From an uncultured Clostridia bacterium (GTDB taxonomy: Bacteria > Bacillota > Clostridia > Oscillospirales > Oscillospiraceae): a DNA stretch of 6,859 bases. The DNA is taken from positions 1 through 6,859 of the forward strand of contig CAMFZO010000081.1 of assembly GCA_946006895.1 (NCBI GenBank), written 5' to 3'. The notes under the pieces are model-generated. The model was not told the DNA's origin, ran no database searches, and saw only the letters and a program-made list of their open reading frames with translations. The position numbers and the translations under genes were made by a program. This document shows, piece after piece, positions 4,233-6,859 of the stretch (positions within the stretch are counted from its first letter, which is position 1; every line of letters starts with the position of its first letter).

Positions 4233-5957
4233 ATGCGGCGATTGTCCATTCTTTTGCTCCTGATCCCTCTGCTGCTTTTGCTGAAGCTCCCTGTCAGCGC
4301 CGCTGAGGACCGCATTGCCTCGCTGACCGGCGAGATCGTCGTGGACTCCGACGGCGCCGCCACAGTGCGCATGACCGCCGTCGTCCAGTTCGGCACCGCG
4401 CCGACCACCTTCCTGTTTCCGCTGAATTCCTCTGCCTCCAACATCAATGCCTCCGGCGGCGACTACCGCCGCACCACGAAAAACGGCGTGCAGTGTGTGG
4501 AATTCTCCAACGAGCTGAGCTACACCGGCACTCAGACCTTTATCTGTACCTATAATCTGCCCCGTGACGCCTCGGAGACTGAGGACGGCCAGCGCTTCCA
4601 TATGGCCCTCATCGAATACGGCTGGGAATATCCCATCGACAAGCTGACCGTGTCCCTGACCTTCCCTGCCGCCGTGGTGTCTCAGCCCACCTGGAACAGC
4701 TCCTACTACGGCGATGTCATCGACAATTTCCTGACGATCGAGCTGAACGGCACAGACCTGGTCATCGACTCCGCCGCCTCCCTCAAGGACCACGAGACCA
4801 TCGAAATGTTCCTGAATTTCCCGGCAGATTCCTTTGACCTGGACCATTTGCCGGGCAAGACCACGAATTTCAACCAGATTGCCTTCTATGCCCTGACCGC
4901 TCTGGCCGCCCTCTATTGGTTCTTTTTCCTGCGGGGAAAGCTGCTCTTTGCCAGGCAGCAGCAGACGGCGGGCATGGAAGCCACGGCGGGAGAGCTGCCC
5001 TGCATATTGTTCGGCGACGCGCCGGACGTGGCCGCAACCCTGGCACACTGGGGCAATTTGGGCTACATCGCCATCCACCGCAACCGCCGCGGGCGCATCA
5101 TCCTGCGCAGGCAAATGGATATGGGCAACGAACGCAAGCCCTCGGAGCGTAAGCTGTTCGAGGCCATCTTCCGCACCGGCCCCACCTGTGATGCCCAGGG
5201 TCTGCGCTTCCACACTGTCTCCAAGCCTGCCTCCGCCGCACTGCGCAGCGGATGGCTCCGGCGCATTTTTGCCCCCAAGCCGGGCAATCCCTATTTTCTG
5301 CGTATCCTGATGCTACTGGCCGCCGTCTTTGTGAATCTGACGGTGTTTGACGTGCTGCTGCCTGCCGGAGGAGTCCGGGTGCTGTGGCTCATTTTGCTGA
5401 CGCTGCTGACCACAGTCCTGGCCTATCTGGTGCAGATCGCCGCCGCGGCCTTCTACCGCCGCAACCGCTTGGTCCGCCTGACCACCGGCGCGGCGGCTGC
5501 CCTGATCCTGCTGCTGCTCTCGTTCTCTGCCGGCTGTGCGGGTCTCATGCTCCTGTGCCTGCTCCTGCAGGTCCTGGCGGTGCTGCTGACCCAGTTCGGC
5601 GGACGCCGGACCAAGGTCGGGCAGGATCTGGTGCGTCAGAATCTCGGCCTGCGGAAATATCTCAAAAAGATCGACCGGGACAGCGTGCAACGGCTGAACC
5701 GCCTGGATGGACAGTTCTTCTACCGGATGCTGCCCTATGCCGAGGTCATGGGCGTGGGCCGTGCCTTTGCCCGGCATTTTGGCCAATGGCAGCCTGAGCC
5801 GTGCATCTGGCTCACCGACGCCGTCCAAACGCCCGAGACCGCCATGGAGTTCTACGCCCTTTATAAAGAAATTCTCAACGACATCCGTATGGAGAGCTAC
5901 AACCGGATTCTCGGTCTGCCGGAGCTTCCCATGCTGACGGTGCAGAAGCGCCGCTGA
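4233..5957 (+). CDS. DUF2207-type multi-pass membrane protein with signal peptide
   Basis: A 574-residue protein of unknown function. Residues 1-23 are a signal peptide (MRR, then a leucine-rich core, then VSAAED near the likely cleavage site). Residues about 24-210 form an extracytoplasmic beta-rich domain, in which IVVDSDGAATVRMTAVVQF matches the opening strand pattern of DUF2207. A membrane helix follows at about 215-234, then a cytoplasmic basic region at 235-350. Three or four further helices lie at about 354-378, 381-408 and 416-455. The soluble C-terminus contains the segment LRKYLKKIDRD and then LPYAEVMGVGRAFARHFGQW (499-518), the conserved DUF2207 end in which the residues read like a LPYA(I/V)xxG block. 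It probably signals across or acts at the envelope; no catalytic motif is visible. yfbR follows after 11 nt, so the two are co-transcribed. Family assignment is by remembered pattern, without a profile search. Confidence 0.8.
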   Translation: MRRLSILLLLIPLLLLLKLPVSAAEDRIASLTGEIVVDSDGAATVRMTAVVQFGTAPTTFLFPLNSSASNINASGGDYRRTTKNGVQCVEFSNELSYTGTQTFICTYNLPRDASETEDGQRFHMALIEYGWEYPIDKLTVSLTFPAAVVSQPTWNSSYYGDVIDNFLTIELNGTDLVIDSAASLKDHETIEMFLNFPADSFDLDHLPGKTTNFNQIAFYALTALAALYWFFFLRGKLLFARQQQTAGMEATAGELPCILFGDAPDVAATLAHWGNLGYIAIHRNRRGRIILRRQMDMGNERKPSERKLFEAIFRTGPTCDAQGLRFHTVSKPASAALRSGWLRRIFAPKPGNPYFLRILMLLAAVFVNLTVFDVLLPAGGVRVLWLILLTLLTTVLAYLVQIAAAAFYRRNRLVRLTTGAAAALILLLLSFSAGCAGLMLLCLLLQVLAVLLTQFGGRRTKVGQDLVRQNLGLRKYLKKIDRDSVQRLNRLDGQFFYRMLPYAEVMGVGRAFARHFGQWQPEPCIWLTDAVQTPETAMEFYALYKEILNDIRMESYNRILGLPELPMLTVQKRR

Positions 5958-5968
5958 CGGAGGTACCC

Positions 5969-6544
5969 ATGGAATACGAATTTTTTGCCCTGCTGTCCCG
6001 TATGCGCTATATCACCCGCTGGGGCCTGATGCGCAACACCTTTTCGGAAAATATTCAGGAGCACAGCCATCAGGTGGCGGTGCTGGCCCATGGTCTGGCT
6101 CTGATCCGCCGGGACATTCTCGGTCTGGACGCCGACCCGGAGCGCTGTGCCACCGCCGCTCTGTTCCACGACGCTTCGGAGATCCTCACGGGGGACCTGC
6201 CGACGCCCATCAAATACTACAACCCGGATATTAAGACGGCCTACAAGCAGGTGGAACGGGTCAGCGGCGATAAGCTCCTTGCCATGCTGCCGGAGGAGCT
6301 GCGGGAGAGCTACGCGCCTCTGATTCACGAGGAGGATGCCTCCGTTCACTCCATCGTCAAGGCCGCCGATAAGCTCTCGGCCCATATCAAATGCATTGAG
6401 GAGCTGAAAGCGGGCAATCAGGAATTTGAATCCGCCGCGGCCCAGACCCGCCGCGCTTTGGAGGAGATGGACCTGCCGGAGCTGAACTGGTTTCTGGAGC
6501 ACTGCCTGCCCGCCTTTGCCAAGAATCTGGACGAGCTGAACTGA
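5969..6544 (+). CDS. yfbR: YfbR-like HD-domain 5'-deoxynucleotidase
   Basis: A 191-residue HD-superfamily phosphohydrolase that aligns along its whole length with E. coli YfbR (199 residues), which removes the phosphate from deoxyribonucleoside 5'-monophosphates in nucleotide salvage. The substrate-binding RW pair (R17, W18), metal ligands H32 (in ENIQEHSHQVA), H67-D68 (in LFHDASE) and D134 (in KAADKL) are all present. So are E71 and D76 in SEILTGDLPTPIKYYN (70-85). C-terminal blocks IKCIEELKAGNQEF and LPAFAKNLDEL also match the family. A CGGAGG site precedes the ATG, which lies 11 nt after the upstream stop. All known catalytic positions look intact, so an active enzyme is expected. It is the last gene of its unit. 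Confidence 0.93.
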   Translation: MEYEFFALLSRMRYITRWGLMRNTFSENIQEHSHQVAVLAHGLALIRRDILGLDADPERCATAALFHDASEILTGDLPTPIKYYNPDIKTAYKQVERVSGDKLLAMLPEELRESYAPLIHEEDASVHSIVKAADKLSAHIKCIEELKAGNQEFESAAAQTRRALEEMDLPELNWFLEHCLPAFAKNLDELN

Positions 6545-6579
6545 TGCGGTCATTACGTCATTTCCTGCAAATACAGACG

Positions 6580-6614
6580 CAGGGCACGACGATTCCGTCG
6601 TGCCCTGATTTTAT
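6580..6614 (+). terminator. intrinsic terminator after yfbR
   Basis: A perfect 12-bp GC-rich stem (CAGGGCACGACG at 6580-6591 with its complement at 6596-6607) closes an ATTC tetraloop and is followed by ATTTTATT. It starts 35 nt after the yfbR stop. Confidence 0.92.
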
Positions 6615-6689
6615 TGGTAAAAGAAAACCACCAGACCGGCAGATGGTTTCAAAAAGCATTACTATGCCGAGTCCCGCCGCAGCGGAAAG

Positions 6690-6765
6690 CCTCCCTCTGA
6701 TGAGGGAGGTGGATTCGCCGTAAGGCGAAGACGGAGGGAGAGAAACAAGAAGAGAAACTCTCTTC
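6690..6765. repeat. three-hairpin intergenic repeat (MITE- or REP-like)
   Basis: Three consecutive inverted repeats are packed here: CCTCCCTC/GAGGGAGG with a TGAT loop (6690-6709), TTCGCC/GGCGAA with a GTAA loop (6714-6729), and GAAGAGA/TCTCTTC with an AAC loop (6749-6765). Between the last two lies ACGGAGGGAGAG, which can also pair with the first arm or the later pyrimidine run, so alternative folds exist. I recall near-identical modular sequences as abundant dispersed repeats in Faecalibacterium and relatives. No transposase or coding content is visible. Boundaries of the repeat unit cannot be set from a single copy. Confidence 0.72.
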
Positions 6766-6774
6766 CCCCCAGTT

Positions 6775-6791
6775 TTTTTGCTGCGCAAAAA
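6775..6791. repeat. short inverted repeat in the repeat-rich tail
   Basis: TTTTTGC (6775-6781) and GCAAAAA (6785-6791) form a 7-bp stem with a TGC loop, directly after the pyrimidine run of the larger repeat. Its role is unknown; it may belong to the same repeat family. Confidence 0.45.
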
Positions 6792-6819
6792 TTCAGCCCC
6801 CTCGTCATACTAGAATCTG

Positions 6820-6858
6820 ATAAAAAGGTTTAAAACCTTTTTATAGCGCCGAAGGCGC
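6820..6858. repeat. tandem AT-rich palindrome and GC-rich hairpin at the window end
   Basis: ATAAAAAGGTTT (6820-6831), a single A, and its exact complement (6833-6844) form a 25-nt palindrome whose A and T flanks would suit a bidirectional terminator. One base later GCGCC-GAA-GGCGC (6846-6858) forms a second hairpin reaching the last bases of the window. What lies beyond is unseen, so this may be the terminator of a convergent gene or the edge of a repeat at which an assembly broke. Confidence 0.55.
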
Positions 6859-6859
6859 G

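Larger units (their letters stand above)
6545..6859. other. gene-free 3' tail
   Basis: After yfbR there is no supportable gene on either strand. The interval holds the yfbR terminator, about 75 nt without clear structure (6615-6689), the three-hairpin repeat, a pyrimidine and T run (6759-6779) and the terminal palindromes. A 76-codon minus-strand frame (6788-6558) crosses the terminator and the repeat, lacks a convincing start and is not coding. Confidence 0.7.

Noticed and set aside
4107..5213. Long minus-strand frame (368 codons) opposite the DUF2207 gene
   Set aside because: It crosses the dapH terminator and the promoter region, is low in complexity, and lies opposite a gene with a clear signal peptide and ribosome binding site.
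6558..6788. Minus-strand frame (76 codons) in the 3' tail
   Set aside because: It runs through an intrinsic terminator and the three-hairpin repeat; such translated repeats are a known source of false genes.

Overview
The window looks like a short contig from a high-GC anaerobic Firmicute of the class Clostridia, most likely an Oscillospiraceae/Ruminococcaceae-type gut bacterium. The reasons are: protein sequences closest in character to Bacillus/Clostridia orthologues (a DapH like B. subtilis YkuQ, and a MinD/MgsA neighbourhood known from clostridia); strong GGAGG-type ribosome binding sites at nearly every gene; coding DNA around 60% GC; and a three-hairpin intergenic repeat of a kind I recall from Faecalibacterium-like genomes. 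The genus cannot be fixed from this sequence.

Layout. Positions 1-73 are not biological: they are an Illumina Nextera i7 adapter read-through (poly-A tail, P7, an index matching N712, and the Tn5 mosaic end, all in reverse orientation). Positions 74-449 are low in GC (about 37% over 181-420) and hold no convincing gene, only a possible 33-codon C-terminal fragment. A minus-strand operon (1982 down to 505) encodes an NfeD-like membrane protein, a stomatin/QmcA-type SPFH protein and a previously easy-to-miss 37-residue single-pass membrane protein. The junctions are an ATGA overlap and a TAAATG abutment, and the operon ends at a perfect 13-bp hairpin. A divergent promoter region (about 1983-2231) separates it from a plus-strand operon of a MinD-family ATPase, a methylglyoxal synthase homologue and DapH (lysine/diaminopimelate synthesis), closed by a strong terminator. 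A second plus-strand unit holds a DUF2207-type membrane protein and a YfbR-type HD-domain 5'-deoxynucleotidase, also closed by a terminator. The last ~245 bases are a repeat-rich, gene-free tail of stacked hairpins.

How the genes fit together. NfeD and SPFH proteins form a known membrane-associated pair (membrane microdomain organisation and membrane quality control). The small protein is translationally coupled to them and may be a third component. The MinD-MgsA adjacency resembles the clostridial minC-minD-minE-rodA-mgsA cluster with minC, minE and rodA absent here. The MinD also lacks the usual C-terminal membrane-targeting helix, and the MgsA homologue has replacements at three positions that are catalytic in E. 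coli MgsA. These two altered proteins, kept in one operon with an intact DapH, are the most interesting biology in the window. No CRISPR array, phage, transposase, tRNA or rRNA was seen.
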